Source of the DNA: Sipunculus nudus
Taxonomy: Eukaryota > Annelida > Sipuncula > Golfingiida > Sipunculidae
Length of the DNA stretch: 64,000 nucleotides
Assembly (NCBI GenBank): GCA_026874595.1
Contig: CM049314.1
Span: 11,960,729-12,024,728, forward strand
Reading direction: 5' to 3'
In this document: in pieces, positions 37,829 to 50,966 of the stretch
Numbering within the stretch: position 1 is the first letter of the stretch
Layout of the letters: each line of letters opens with the position of its first letter
Made by a program: the position numbers and the translations under genes
The notes under the pieces: model-generated
Databases searched by the model: none
What the model was told of the DNA's origin: nothing
Seen by the model: the letters and a program-made list of their open reading frames with translations, nothing else

Positions 37829-40699
37829 ATTAGCGAGAAGCGAAATGATATATTCATCAAATGCAAGAATTATAGTGTTTTGCTGTGTAAAGACACGCCT
37901 GTATGATATTAGTGACCAACAGAAACTCCTTCCTGGCCGTTGTATCAGTAGGTATACTTCAGCTAATCCCAATGGTGAATACTGCTATGCTTATGTATAT
38001 TCTGCCATGCAACACCTGTCTGAAGGAAACGTCATGTTTTTGTTAAAATAAAAAATCATCGACATTATCAACTGCAAAATCATCATTGTCAAAACGGACA
38101 TTCTTATTTCTAATGTTGACACACATATGATACTGCCTATTAGCATTATTCCTATATTAATTATGATGGGGTCGAGATCGTAACCGCCTGCAGTCAGGTC
38201 TAAGAAGACATAAAAAGGTACACAGGAATACAAATATTGTATACATTCCCTATGAACGAGAACACACACACCGAATACTAGCTAGGTTTACAGGTTTTTA
38301 ATTGATTCGTCTTTGATTCGCTCTTGATCTGGAATTGTGAGAATGTAAGTATAAAAATAGCAACCATTCCTTTATCGTCCGTACGTGAGTAACGAGAGCC
38401 ATTTGTTTGGTTCTGTTACCTTTTATCATGGCATAGCATACAGAGCTGTTCGATAAAGCAAGGTCTTTGGAAGCAAGGCTGCCAGAACTTCGGTTATAGG
38501 CAGATTTATGGCAAGTCCAGTTATGAATTGTTAAAAAAAGTTAAACACTTTCCATGATGGGACTGTATATTGTCAATCTATTTAGTTTGTTATAGGAGTT
38601 ACTGCGGGTTTCGCGTGTCGCGTCTCATTAAATGAGGGTTTCATGTTTCCCTTAGGTTCTGTACACGCATTATATTTACCCGCATACATAATAATTAATC
38701 CATGGACTCTGACTATGTGAGCAGGTTATCAGTCATCATGTAATTGTTCATATGACAGAGTTAGCTGCCATGGTTATCCGTATAATTAAATTTTCATTAG
38801 GCATTCTAGTTTGTCGCATTTGCTGTATCCGTTTGTATTTGAACAGGAATCTTGCGACAGTCACTTATATCTCCACATATAAGACCTTTTAAGGTGAGCA
38901 TTCAATTTGGTTCCATCGTTCACTGTGGGCGGGCTCTGCAGCCCTAACTTCACGCAGGACATATAATCGAAATGCTGAAGTATAAATGATCAGAACTTCC
39001 AGTTTTTATTTAGAAATGTTACTTTGTCAGAAACAAGAGTGAGTTTGATTTGGTATGTTTTTGTTATATTCTGATCTATTAATGCATCTACCTCAGAAAC
39101 TTGATTCCCTTACGCGAAGAGATGATCGTTCACATCAAATTTGACGGAACAGTTAGGCAAATAAAAAAGGTTTGGTTCTCAGGCACTTTTTTTCAGAAAT
39201 CAGTGTCTTATTATTAAGATTATAGTGCAAAGTCATTCCACCATAGCTCGGTTAACTTTAGAACAATATCTGGCCCTTTATACCTGGATGAAACTAAAAT
39301 TATTAAAATTATCCTCGAAGCTAAAATTTGAACCAGAGGTAATGATGCCTACTGTGTGATTTATGCCTTCTTGTGCAATGCGAAATTTTCAGTAAAAGTA
39401 TCAATAGAAATAAGACCAAAGTAACTGGAAGGGGTTTGATTCGACCATCCAGGTAATGCAACTTATCATATTGGTCGCTTTACGCTAATGAAAAGATAAT
39501 ACATTCATGGATTTTGTCCCTCTTTTATTTTCATATTTTTGAACATTAATTTTGATGTGAAAAATCATTCTCTAAATTATAACCTCTGGTTCTCATGCTT
39601 TTTAAAAAAAGTAAAGAAATGAAGCAAAGACCTTTATACACGTTCTTTATTGAATTTGGTGTCATTCCCGAGGTCCTTCTATTCGTCATTCATCTATGTT
39701 TTGAAGCAAATGAAATAATAATGTTTATAATATATTGGAGTGGGCAGATAATGTTCTCTGAAATTCTACTTAGTGTATTCAAGGAAAATGCGTGCACGAC
39801 ACAGGATGAATTTCCTCATCAGATAGAAAATGAAACGACAAGCACTGCTGCCTGTCCTCGTAAGATCATCAACTTAGCTCTGCAGCATGAACTTCGTTGG
39901 ACGAAGGCCTAATGTACTTTTACTGTTTGCCCCCTTCGATATCATAAATACTTATGTCTTGAAGTAGCTCTTTGGTATTTTAGTGCAGGTGATACTTTTC
40001 CAAAGCTTTGACGATGATTCCTGTATCAATCGAGCATATATTATTGATTGAAGCCTTTTATGTGCGACAGCATCGTATCAAAGACTATATACTTGTATTG
40101 TAGAAATGGCTTTTAAAAGAGTATTAATGGAAATGAATATTTTCTTTATGGAATTATTATTTCCCTGATCACAGATTTTACAAATAATTTTACAAGTGTT
40201 TGGATAATTTCGTCATGTCTGAACTGCTGGGGCTATAAACAATATAAACAAATTTATCACTTCTGTAACTGGAATACCACTGCTAGCTGCAAGTAGTTTC
40301 TGCGAGTCAATAGTGTTTCTCACTTCTTCCTCCTCCAGAAATTTTAATAACTTTATCTTAAAAGTAAAGTTGAGGGTTTCCTAGATGAAGCAATATATCA
40401 ATTTAGTATTATTTGTGGGTTAATTTCAAAATTACAGATTGAAGGAATTGTTTTTATTAAATGGTATGCCAATTTTCGGTACAAGTGGCACCACATATGC
40501 CGTACTATGAACGAAATCGTATTTTCATATTCATTTTATTATTTCTTATTTTTACCATTAGTCCATCCTAGCTATAGCGTTCACCCTTTGTCCGTCTTCC
40601 GACCAGCCGCCCTGCCGTTCATATATTAACAGGACACAGATAATATCCGCTTGTCTTCGGAACTTCTAACCATACATCGAGGAAGGTTCTGGGCAAGTC

Positions 40700-41230
40700 T
40701 CCTTGCAAACCTTGATATTCGGGAACGGTTACCTATATTCTTCGAGCTACGGACGAAAAACATAATTTTGCTCTGGGCAAAATTTCTCAGAATCATGAAA
40801 TAAGGCTATGCGAACTACAGGCCTAAAGTATAAACACCCAGACAGTCAGAATAGAATGCTAGATGGAGACAAATCGTAGCTTTTATTACTAGAATTCCCA
40901 ATTTGATTAAGAACCAGGGGGATCACTGTAAAAAATTTCTCGGAAACCTGACTGTGACCTATATTCGGCTAGCTATGTGAAAAGACATGAAATGATTATC
41001 CTGTTAGTCAAATAGGCACAAATGGAAGCAACTTGACCTAGAATCTTCTAATTTAATTAAGATCCATTGCGGCCTCTAAAAAAACTTCTTCAACCATTAA
41101 ATAACGTCACCGTGACCTGAATTCTGCGAGCTATGTGAAAAAACATGATTTTAGCACCCTATAAGTCAGACGGACACACAATGTAGCGGTTGGACGTAAT
41201 TGACTTAGCATCTGGAGATATCTTGAAAAC
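40700..41230. repeat. Diverged tandem repeat, about 160-240 bp period
   Basis: The motif ATATTC..CGAGCTA.G(T)GAAAA.ACAT recurs at about 40735, 40962 and 41119, each followed by similar words (GTCAGA, AATT.GATTAAGA.CCA, TGACCT). It reads as an old three-copy tandem duplication. Confidence 0.5.
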
Positions 41231-41744
41231 CCTAAATTGGGTCACCTATTTTCTTAGGACTAGGGGCAAAAGGCATGATTCTGGCTATGGAAGTCATCCT
41301 GTCCATTTTCAAGATTCCTCAATGGATTGATTTCACTATATCATAAAAATGCATCTATCGTCTGTATGTCAAATTCAGCTGAGCGTATATGACCCATGGG
41401 CCACTTGTTACATTTTAAAAGTACAACTAATATGATGTACTGAGTTAATAATATAATTATTATAGCTTTTTATTTAAAAAAAATATACTGACAGTTTTGG
41501 TAATATCGATCACCGGAACTCGTAACATCAAATATGTCAATGTGTCCTCCATGCAAGTACTGTGACCTTCAGTAATGTGTAAGATTCAGCTGAGTCTCAT
41601 GGCAGAGTGGTCACCTGTCTTTGTTTCCCGACTTGTTTTAAAAAACAAAGTGTCCGAACTGTCAATTGATTTTCTGCTTTATTGAAATGCAGAACGTACA
41701 TGATTACAAACAATGTAATACAGTCTAATTTTCAAATTTTTTTC

Positions 41745-42226
41745 AGAAAGTGCAAAAGAACCAGGAAGTTTGCCATGTCGCTTGGTGTGTTTTATCATAA
41801 GTAGAGGCACGTAAAGATTATATTATACAAGTATGTTTTATGAGCATCGGTATGTTCATTCTTGTTCACCATACTCATAAAGTGATGTCCGCAATATATA
41901 TCAAGGAACTTTCTCCATGGAATCTTACATTTTTAAAATATAACGCACGGTCTCCTGGTTAACACAGACGAACCCGACGTATACGTGCAATGATCTGAAT
42001 ATACTTTTTAACGACAAAGAGCCCACTTAAGAGCAGAGATGGCACACAGGAAACTGTTAACAGAAGTTATCTGAAGATAACAGTGAAGTTAAAAGACAAT
42101 AAACGCAACCTGAAAGAAATGGACAATACTAAGGGGAGGAAATTATGACAATCAACTCTGTCACCACAATATTAATCAAAAGTAGTTTTGAAAGGGGAAG
42201 AATTTGAGTGAAACGAACGGTCAACT
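41745..42226 (+). other. Possible 5' UTR exon portion of Kv gene 3
   Basis: CAAATTTTTTTCAG ending at 41744 is a strong-looking splice acceptor with a T-rich tract. The 482 bases from there to the ATG contain no obvious acceptor of comparable quality. If used, a leader intron would lie upstream; no transcript evidence is available. Confidence 0.25.
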
Positions 42227-44463
42227 ATGTATTATAACGAAGACGAGATCCTGTACCTGAACTTTCGGGGACAGATGTTTGAGATTCCAGTCACTGTTAT
42301 AAGTAGCAGTGCAAATAAATCTTTGTTAAGCGTAATCTACGAAGAAACCTTAAGAAAAGGCTGTCGGAAAAACAGGTCTGTGTACCTTGCTGCATCTCCG
42401 AGAATGCTCGATAAAATTCTGGATTTTCACATCAACGGACGGCTGCATCTCCCATCTACTATGTGTGCTGAAGAGATTAGACGAGAGTTGGAATTTTGGA
42501 TGCTCGAGGAGCGCCACCTTGCGGAGTGTTGTTGGTGTAAGTACCAGGAGATTCAGGAGAACCAGGATATATCAGATGAGGTTTCTCGTATGATGGTAGA
42601 TTGTGCACCGGAAGTTGATGTGCCACATGAAAGGAACGAGCGGTGTCTTGTTAACTCTCTATCAGCCAGAGTGTGGCGCAGCTTAGAACACCCGGGCTCA
42701 AGTAAAATTGCTATGGTAAGACGTATTATAGACGTATACATTGTTTCTGATAATACTAAACGTTCAAAATACATGTACATGTACCTTTTAAATGCATTTC
42801 AATAAATATGAAACTGCCTCTACCAAAACCTAACCTTTATTTTGATAATAAAAACCCCCCCTTTTCCTCCACTTGCGTTCGTGGTGGCAGATCTAGGTTC
42901 TTCAATAAACTACGACAACATTGCTGCATAAGCTGGCGATATCACGCTATTCATGAAAGAAGTGAAAGATATACATAAAAACAAAGAGATATTGAGAATA
43001 TTCTCAGAATTATCAGGATAAAATCAAAATTAGAACAAAACGCAGGATTTGTGTATCGACTCGAGAAAAAAAGAATCAGAAAAGAAATCGAAACATAATG
43101 TTGAATTCATATTCTAATTCAGAAATACAAACGACCCTTCGAATGGTTTAGGTCAGCCTCTGTGATATTGCCGAGAACTGGAAGCATAAGCTGGAAAATA
43201 TCCAAAGTAAAAAGAAAAAAACTAGGCAAAATGATATATGTATCGACATTTGGCAAACTTATCATGACTAAAACGTTTCTTACCTCTCAGTTCTTTTTTC
43301 AACTTAAGCAAGCTTAAGGGTTCCCAAAAAGGTAATAAATGCAGTGAAAATGTTTAATTATCTATAAAAGAAAAAAAACAGAAATGAAAAAGCTGCATTA
43401 AAAATAAAACGTAAAATAATGACGCCCAACCTTGAAAATGGAGGAAGTAAGATAATATACGATAAATACTTGCTACATGCTTTGCCATTAAAATGAACCT
43501 AGCTTTTAACTAATCGAAGATTTGGAAAACGGGAAAATGTAACCTTTTTTATATTAATAAATTAGAGGCAAACTCTCAGGTTTCAAACGACATATAACAT
43601 GTCAACTTCACTTTTAACTGCATTTAAGTATTTCTTTTTTCCAGGCTACATGTATCCTAAGCTCAATCATTGCCATAGTCACCGTACTGCTTTTTTGCTT
43701 GGAGACCGTTATACCATTACGACTACCGAGGAAAGCAATTCATAACTCTACCAGCAATTTTGAGAACCCAAAGATCAAGAGTTACCTGGAGACGCAAACA
43801 AGGCCTGTGATTATTTACCTCGATTTCATGTGTGTGTCTCTTATCTTCCTAGAAACGGTTACACGTTTGATCTGCTGTCCCCGGAAATTATGCTTCTTCA
43901 TGGATTTCCTGAATGTGTTGGATATATGCGTCGTTATAATTTGCACTGTTATTGGATATTACGAGGTCACTGGACATCATTTTGCCTCAAGGGAAGCAAT
44001 GCGGGCTTCCTTACACCTGAAAGCAATATCTACGGTGATAGTGTTGCGGCTTCTTCGGCCCCTGAGGAAGGTGACCTTGATAAGGGTTCTATGGTTATCC
44101 CTCAAAAGCACGAAATCTGCTCATATATTTATGCTACTTTTACTGGGATTCTGCATGGTGATATTTGCCGCTGCTATTTACATTGCTGAAATTAGAAATT
44201 CGGATTTCTTTTGGTCCATACCTGAAGGGATATGGTGGTCTATCATTACGATGACTACTGTTGGTTATGGTGACGTGTACCCCATGACTGCAGGTGGCCG
44301 TGTGGTCGGAATTATCTGTGCTGTGATTGGCATTATCATACTCGCACTCCCGATACCAATCCTGACAAACGCATTCTCTGCTTATCATAAATCTTATCTG
44401 AAGCTGAAGAGGATCCGGAAACGAGGGAAGAAACTGGACCAAAACGGCATTGGTGAATTATGA
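42227..44463 (+). CDS. Voltage-gated potassium channel, Shaw/Kv3-like, paralogue 3 (two exons)
   Basis: Predicted K+ channel subunit. Exon 1 is 42227-42715 (163 codons, ending GCT ATG before GTAAGA); the intron is 42716-43644 (929 bases, three times longer than in the sister genes), ending TTTTCCAG; exon 2 is 43645-44463 (272 codons plus TGA), giving 435 residues. T1 zinc ligands are H74, C80, C101 and C102. A sequon lies at N197, the same position as in paralogue 1 but formed by NST. S2 has E233 with I230 at the charge-transfer position; S3 has D256. S4 has K289, S292 and V295 at the outer gating sites, then R298, R301, R304 and K305. TVGYG is 368-372 and PIP is 399-401. The exon-2 frame extends upstream of its first internal ATG/TTG to the acceptor, which supplies the start of S1. 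It differs from its sisters in the linker before S1 (EHPGSSK rather than EDPGSCK). Reading frames are intact. Confidence 0.93.
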
Positions 44464-45160
44464 GAACCTTTGACTTACCAGGGTAGGAGAAGAAGAAAAA
44501 GACTACTGAACTGAAGTCAAAACGTCTTTATCGATAACTTTTAACAGAAATATTGCAATTAACAATAATGTAATCATACTTGGTCAACTTGTGTATATTG
44601 ATTGGATTTCTGCACCCACTATCAAACTTAACTTTGTAACAAGTCAGTTTCTTTGTCCTCCCCACTGAATATGCAAACGTAGCGTGTATAGTTTAAATGA
44701 TAATATGACTTTCTCTCTCACATCACCGTAACTGAGGACATATCTTATTCTCTTTTAATGAAATTTGTCATCTTTGAACGAACATAAACGAAAAACAAAA
44801 TATCCTCGTGGTAACACTAATAAGTGTCACTTGTATTCGTATAAAACAACTACTTGTCATGTTACCGTTTGACGACATTTTTATTAAATTTGCACTACTT
44901 AAGTTCAAGGAAAGCGATACGGTACGGCATGCTTTGTATATAGTAATAATTGGTGTGCTATGAGTAATACTTCAAGTAAAGTCATAGACACCTGATCAAT
45001 AATTATTATCCATATTTTTACTGTTGCATCATATATTAGCCAGTATTTGTAATCTCACTCTAAGCTCGTCGTATACATTATTTTACATATCAGTGATTCG
45101 TTATCTTACTTATTGTTGTACATGTTTTTAATCTCTCCATTGTGTTTTAATTTTTCACTT

Positions 45161-45166
45161 AATAAA
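45161..45166 (+). terminator. Candidate polyadenylation signal of Kv gene 3
   Basis: AATAAA about 700 bases after the stop, preceded by an AT-rich region; the first canonical hexamer I found downstream. Confidence 0.35.
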
Positions 45167-45169
45167 ATA

Positions 45170-46301
45170 TATAAACATTATTCCATCTTTGTTGTATATA
45201 TTTATCATACATTGGTTATTTCCATGTGGTAACATTTAGATTAATTAATCAACCTTCCTGTATAAATATGCATAAGACTTAACAAATTTTCAGGAACAGA
45301 GACACAAATTGTGTTTTTATTTTAATTCCACCAAAGTACATAAGTTACCCTCCACTCATATCCATGTTAATTATTCATATTATTCACGCATGTAAAACTT
45401 TACGGTTGGATTCATAAAGGATCATCCCGCCATTTGGTGAATGATTTTCATCACCTGGCGCCATGAAAGGGAAACGTGGCTCCGATTTATTGTTCAGCGG
45501 GAAAGATTGTGTCACGCATACGGTTAAATATGGGTTATGAGGTGTTCATGATCAAATTGTCCTAGTCACGTTTCTTGCTTGCTTAGCAAGGGAGCGAAAT
45601 AAATTATTCAGTCATAATGCAGGCATATTGAAGGCGCTAAACGAGGGACACGGTCGAGCCTTTGAGATCATAAATAAATGTGTTCTTCTTCTACAATGTA
45701 CGGTGTACATTTAAGCAACTGTAAAGAAGGAGTAATGATACTTCTTTTGATGAAATTTCTTATTTAAATTCCCACGCTGGCTCTAATTATAGCCATTTAT
45801 TCATTCGATAAACAAAATAAGGTTAGGAATATACAGTAGAACCAGTCCTTACGGGCACCTCTGTACTGAGAGTACCTCCTATTTACGGCCACTTATGGAC
45901 AGTCCCTTGAAAATTTACTCTTTATTATATGTTTATTTTCTCTATTGCGGGATCTGCTCTGAATTACGGACAGTTATCGAGGAACGGAGCTGTCAAATCA
46001 CTTCTGTATTGTGGGTAGAGCGACAGCCGTTAAAGGAATGTACAATTTTTTAAATGTTATTTGAACATTATTTTCCCAACTTTATGTTGAATAGGGTAAT
46101 ATCATCTGATCATGTTAACCGAATTGTCCTGTTTATGGAATGTTCCAATGCAGTAAATTGTGATCATTGATTTATACAGTAGATAAATAATTAATTTTAA
46201 TGAAAAAGTTTTTGTAGTTGTTTTTCCCCATTTTGATTTCAAATATACACATTTAAGTCTATCCCAAAAAGTTTTCTATTTTCCTTTCATATATAACTAA
46301 T
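45170..46301. other. Intergenic DNA downstream of Kv gene 3
   Basis: No gene or clear repeat was recognised in this stretch. Confidence 0.35.
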
Positions 46302-46305
46302 TTAC

Positions 46306-48025
46306 GGTGGCTGATTTAGGACACAAAAAATATTTAACTAGAGATCTCGAGATAACATCTCGAGATCTCGACATAAATTTTGCAAAAAAAAAAATGTAGG
46401 AAACAAAAAAAAAAATTTAGAAAGCAAAAAAAAAAAATTAGGAAGCAAAACAAATTTTAGGAAGCAAAAATCAATTTTTAAGAAACAAAAAAATAATTTT
46501 AGGAAGTAAAAAAAAAAAAGATTTATGAAGCAAAAAAAATTTAGGAAGCAAAAAAAATATATATATCTCGCATAAAAGAATTACATGAAGCAAAAAAATA
46601 TATATCTAGAAATTTCCAGATTATATTTCACACTTGTACGAAACACTCGAAGCTGAATTTACATTAAGCAAAGCAACGTTAAAGGGACAGTATACGTTAT
46701 GAGTGCTAACTATTGCTATTATAAAACAAAAGCCATGTATACTGTGTTTAACTGAACGGTAATACAATATAATTAATTTAAAATCAATCAAGTTTGTATA
46801 TCTCCTTAGATAAGGCGAGTTGACGAAAAGTTCAGTATAACTTTAATATTTTATTATTCATATCCGTAAGGAAGATGTCAAAGCTTTAAGAAACTGAAAC
46901 ATTCTACCTGAACGGCGGATTCGGAGCCATGGCTGTTAAATCACTCAAATAGAAATGTTTAGGTCTGCATGCATGCATTGTCGGTACCTTATTATTTTAA
47001 AAATACAAACAAATATGAGCTTCTTATAGAAACACGCTTTTTGTACGATTTCTTTCAGCTTTTGTTTATATTGAAATGGTGTGTTCTTTTATGGAACATG
47101 TATTAGACCATCATAAATGTAAATTTGCTTAAAATGATAACTGTGTTTTCGGGTAGGTACGCGGGGGGGGGGGGGGGCTTCAGCCCCTAAAGCCCAAGTC
47201 TTATTCCACTATAGCTATAACTATAGCTCAGATAACCTTTAGTCAACCCATCTTAATAAATGTTTTATATTTTTGAATAAACGGTTTAAATATTTTGATC
47301 AACTCTCATCATGATTTTTCTTCAGCAAAATGCTCTGCTTTGGTCTTAAATCGCTATTCACCTGCCTTATTTATAGAATCTTTGTAATACCGGCTAACTC
47401 TGCATATACATATTAAAGAAGTGAAGGTAATCATAAACATAATCTAAGTAAACATGATCTATTAAACCTTTCATAAAAATGAGGCAATCCCATTGGTAAA
47501 GGCGGTGTCTTTGTCTATTTCCACGAGTTTTTATAACATGGGTCGGGGGGGGGGGATGCAAAAATTGCCACCCATCGTAAAAGAAAGTCGTCCGGCAGAA
47601 ACATCTGGCTTCAATTCAGAGAGTACAGAGTTCTGTAAGTGACCAATACTGCATTGCTTCACATGCTCTAACCAACATCAACTAGTGATCTTTCAATAAC
47701 TCGGTTGCATGTTTTTATCTGTATGTTAACACTTGCTCAAGTACCTTGTGTACAAGTATTCTGTAGATAAAATGTTTATATGTCAAAGTGGGGTTATAAG
47801 ATCCATTTCCAGCTAGGGTTTTTTTTTTTTTGCTTTTTAATTTTTTTTGCTTCCTTAATTTTTTTCCGCTTCCAAAATTTTTGTTTTACTTCCTAAATTT
47901 TTATTTGCTTCTATTTTTTTTTGCTTCCTAAAATTTTGTTTTTTGCGAAATTCTATGTCGAGATCTCGAGATGTTATCTCGAGATCTCGAGATTAATATT
48001 TTTTTCTGTGTCCTTAATCAGCCAC
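46306..48025. mobile_element. Inverted-repeat (foldback-type) element, about 1.7 kb
   Basis: The ends are inverted copies: left GGTGGCTGATTTAGGACACA (46306), right reverse-complemented GGTGGCTGATTAAGGACACA (ending 48025). A possible 4-bp target duplication, TTAC, flanks both sides (46302-46305 and 48026-48029). Inside each end lies the same 29-base hairpin, GAGATCTCGAGAT-aac/gtt-ATCTCGAGATCTC (46341-46369 and 47960-47988), followed by an array of about 20-base units of the form GGAAGCAAAAAAATTT (46380-46600 and, inverted, 47818-47945). The interior (about 46620-47815) has no transposase frame, so the element would be non-autonomous. The superfamily is not assigned. Confidence 0.75.
47162..47177. 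repeat. Poly-G run
   Basis: About 15 consecutive G inside the inverted-repeat element, followed by CTTCAGCCCCTAAAGCCC. Another G run lies at about 47546. Confidence 0.9.
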
Positions 48026-48769
48026 CTTACTAACTTGGATTTTACAGGTAGAATTTTGTTGAACACTCATATAAATATATTATTCGTAAATAATTAAAAA
48101 CCGGTTTTAGTTTCATCTGTTGATGCCATTCAGCTCTTAGATTGCAAGCAAGTAGGTCGCGAAATTCATAACCTACCTACTACGGCCACCTTCTCTTTTG
48201 CAAAATGTGGACCTATCACTGCCCGAAATTTGTCGATTCCACGGTAGCTGTTACATGCAATGGACCGAATGATTATGTCAGGATAGCTAGGATAATAGTT
48301 TATTTGGACGATGTTTGACGTCCAGGCTGAGTATCCAGGTGGTTTAGATATTCTGAATGCACAACCAGATATTTCACGTCATCCCCTCTGACACATGCTG
48401 CTGTTAAATTCGAAAGCCAACGGCGAAGCAAAGGTACATCATACTGACCCCTGCTATACTAAAATGCATATTTAAGTAAGCAGGCACGTAAATGTAAAGC
48501 TTCTAAGACCAGATCTGGCTTAATATTATACTGACATTATTATCCCACAATCTTAGTTGAAACTTAACTAATAATCGTTTCTTAAAAGGAAATATCTAAT
48601 ATTTATCGAGTTAATATATGCGTATCCATCAAATGATAAAAAAGGGTTAGTTTCCCTCATCAACCGACGGTGTCTGTCTGGTCTGCCGTTCATTCTTGAA
48701 ATTACATATACAAGAATGTATTAAACAGAATGCTGCCTATCGAAGGAAAATTACAAGTGCCGCTTTTAA

Positions 48770-49735
48770 TAATAATAATAATATACAGCGCTATTTTAAA
48801 ATAAATAGTTATCAAAAGCGCTTTACAAGACACAAAGCACAGTTTTACTAAAACATAAAATGTAGATTAATACTAAAGCGAAGATTCCTAAAAGAAAACC
48901 CTAATTTCTAAGAACTACCAAAAGCTAATATAAAAAGGTAAGTTTTAAGATTTCTTTTAAAAGAAGCTAAAAATGGTGAAGATCTGATTGAGCGCGGAAG
49001 TTCATTCCACAACCTTGGTGCCACAGCTGAGAAAGCTCTCGAACGACACTACTCACTTCGTGCTTTAGGAATCACTAAAAGCCCTTGGTACGATGACCTA
49101 AGCTACTTGACTGGAACATAAAAAAGCTAAGAGGTTCCTAATGTAAATAGGCGATTGACCATTTATGGCTTTCTATACTAATAATACAATTTTAAAATCA
49201 ATGCGATGTCGCACCGGGAGCCAATGGAGCTAGTTTTTTAAGTATTGGTGTAATTTGGTCGCGCTTCTTGGCACCAGTTACAAGCCTAGCAGCTGCATTC
49301 TGCACTCTCTGTAGCCGGTCCAGTAACTTGCTAGGAAGAACACATAGCAAAGAGTTGGGACAGTCAATCCTTGAACTGATGAACGCATGAATTAATGTTA
49401 TTAGTGAATCTTGAGTTAGGAAACCCTTTATCCTAGCTATATTACGCAGGTAGAAAAAAAGCCAAACTACAAATATTATTTACATGTTTGTCAAGGCAAA
49501 GCCCTTGGTCAAACACTCCCCCAGGTTTCTAGTACTGTTTGTTGGCACAACTACAGAGTCAAATATGTTAAGAGTTTTCAACTGAATTTTTTACCTTTGC
49601 TGGTTTGTACCGATAATCAGAACCTCAGTTTTATCAGCATTGACTTTAAGCAGATTCTGACACATCCAAACACCTATGTCATGCAAGCATGTTTCAATGG
49701 TAGAAATAGGTGGCACGGACGCCTCCCCCTCTGGA
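48770..49735 (-). mobile_element. Degenerate LINE relic (RT C-terminal half)
   Basis: On the minus strand, translation gives ISTIETCLHDIGVWM, NLLKVNADKTEVLIIGT, then after disruptions NIARIKGFLTQDSLITLIHA, FISSRIDCPNSLL and LLDRLQRVQNAAARLVTG. These match in order the RT region of the relic at 10647 (DLNAWM, LNGNKTELMVL, LIHAFISTRLDSCNSLL, LQRVQNCAARIV). The 3' end is the AAT run at 48770-48783. There are multiple stops and frame breaks. The 5' end joins a GGATCCGCC G-rich repeat fragment at about 49722-49742. Confidence 0.75.
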
Positions 49736-49742
49736 TCCGCCA
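49722..49742. repeat. G-rich dispersed repeat fragment (inverted)
   Basis: CCCCCTCTGGATCCGCCACT is the reverse complement of the GGCGGATCCAG start of the family at 9834. It marks the LINE junction. Confidence 0.4.
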
Positions 49743-50390
49743 CTGTTAATCATGTGTTTGATTATATTACAATAAATCGCAAATAATGAGGCTGTTACCT
49801 TCTTCTCACAAAATAAACATTTACGAGACAATGAGTGGCATCTTGGGTCATCATCTGAGAGAAAGGCCATAAGAAGGTAAAATTTAATAACACAAGCGAA
49901 TAATGGCAGCGCAAGGAAAGAATGATATCTTATTACCGTACCGAGAATCAGATGTCTGGTGTATCGATAGAGGGGAAGGTGACAAAAACCGACATGCAGT
50001 ACGGTAACCTATGCTGTTCCGAGTTGGTGATCCTAACCAAAATTTAATTATTTCGAAGTGAACGGTCCAAATTAGTGTGCATTCAGTTAGCACATATAAG
50101 TTGCATTTTTATATATTTTTAGGAAATTTGAGTTATTTTACAGCGCTGGTCTTTCATTTCATTTCATTTTAATAGTTTGAGCTTTGAGATTTTTTAAAGG
50201 GCGACTTACGGGTAGAAAGATTGCTACACTCATTCGTAGTGTGGCAGGTTCTCGGTAATGACTGAGTAGCAGGCGGTGCAACGGAATAATGTTGTTAAGA
50301 CGACCCTGGGAACATATATAAGAATGATCCGTAATCTTTCGAGACCAAACCTAATTGTTTTACCAAGGCCCATGTATTCTTACAGAAATA

Positions 50391-50935
50391 ACATTAATTA
50401 GCTGCACCCGTGGAAAATCCACGGCTCTATCGGATGCATATTTTGTAATGAGCTGATAAGGACTAAACGGCGCATATTTTAATCCATAGGATTCTACAGG
50501 AATTTTTGTCTTGTGTTTCACTTATATGATATAAAGATTACTTCTGCTTGAATTCTTCAGGAACATCCTTCCCCCAATATATCAACATAAAAAGAAAAAT
50601 TATTCTACTCCAGAAATCACACTGAAAATAAATTTTGGAAAGAGTCGTGAGGCATAAACAGGGTGTATGAATTTATAAGTGAGAAGTTTTTTTCCGATTA
50701 ACAACATAGGTCCGACAGCTTCACTGCTTTGGAAAAATCGTAGATATAATGATTGTATCAAGAAGCATTCTACCGTGAAATTATTTGATAGATGCTTTGT
50801 ATTAGTTGTAGCTCAGACGACATCGACGTGGTTTAAGTAATGTAAATTGTCATGGAATAAGCAGGTCTGGTGCAAAACTAACAACTCTCCCAGATAAAAA
50901 AGAAAGCAGGTTGATGTATTTCGATGAAAGCATTT

Positions 50936-50966
<31 letters not shown>

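Larger units (their letters stand above)
33862..41744. other. Intergenic DNA between the promoter-like patch and Kv gene 3
   Basis: No supported gene. Contents seen: the 35833/36172 duplication, a TA microsatellite at 36811, a 31-bp tandem duplicate at 37767 and a diverged tandem repeat at about 40700-41230 (listed separately). The 105-codon frame at 39595-39912 has no recognisable domain. Confidence 0.4.

Noticed and set aside
39595-39912. 105-codon frame with hydrophobic segments
   Set aside because: No recognised family, no splice or UTR support, TTT/ATA-rich composition explains the hydrophobicity.
43830-44442. Overlapping 119-codon + and 100-codon - frames within Kv gene 3
   Set aside because: Shadows of the channel exon in other frames.
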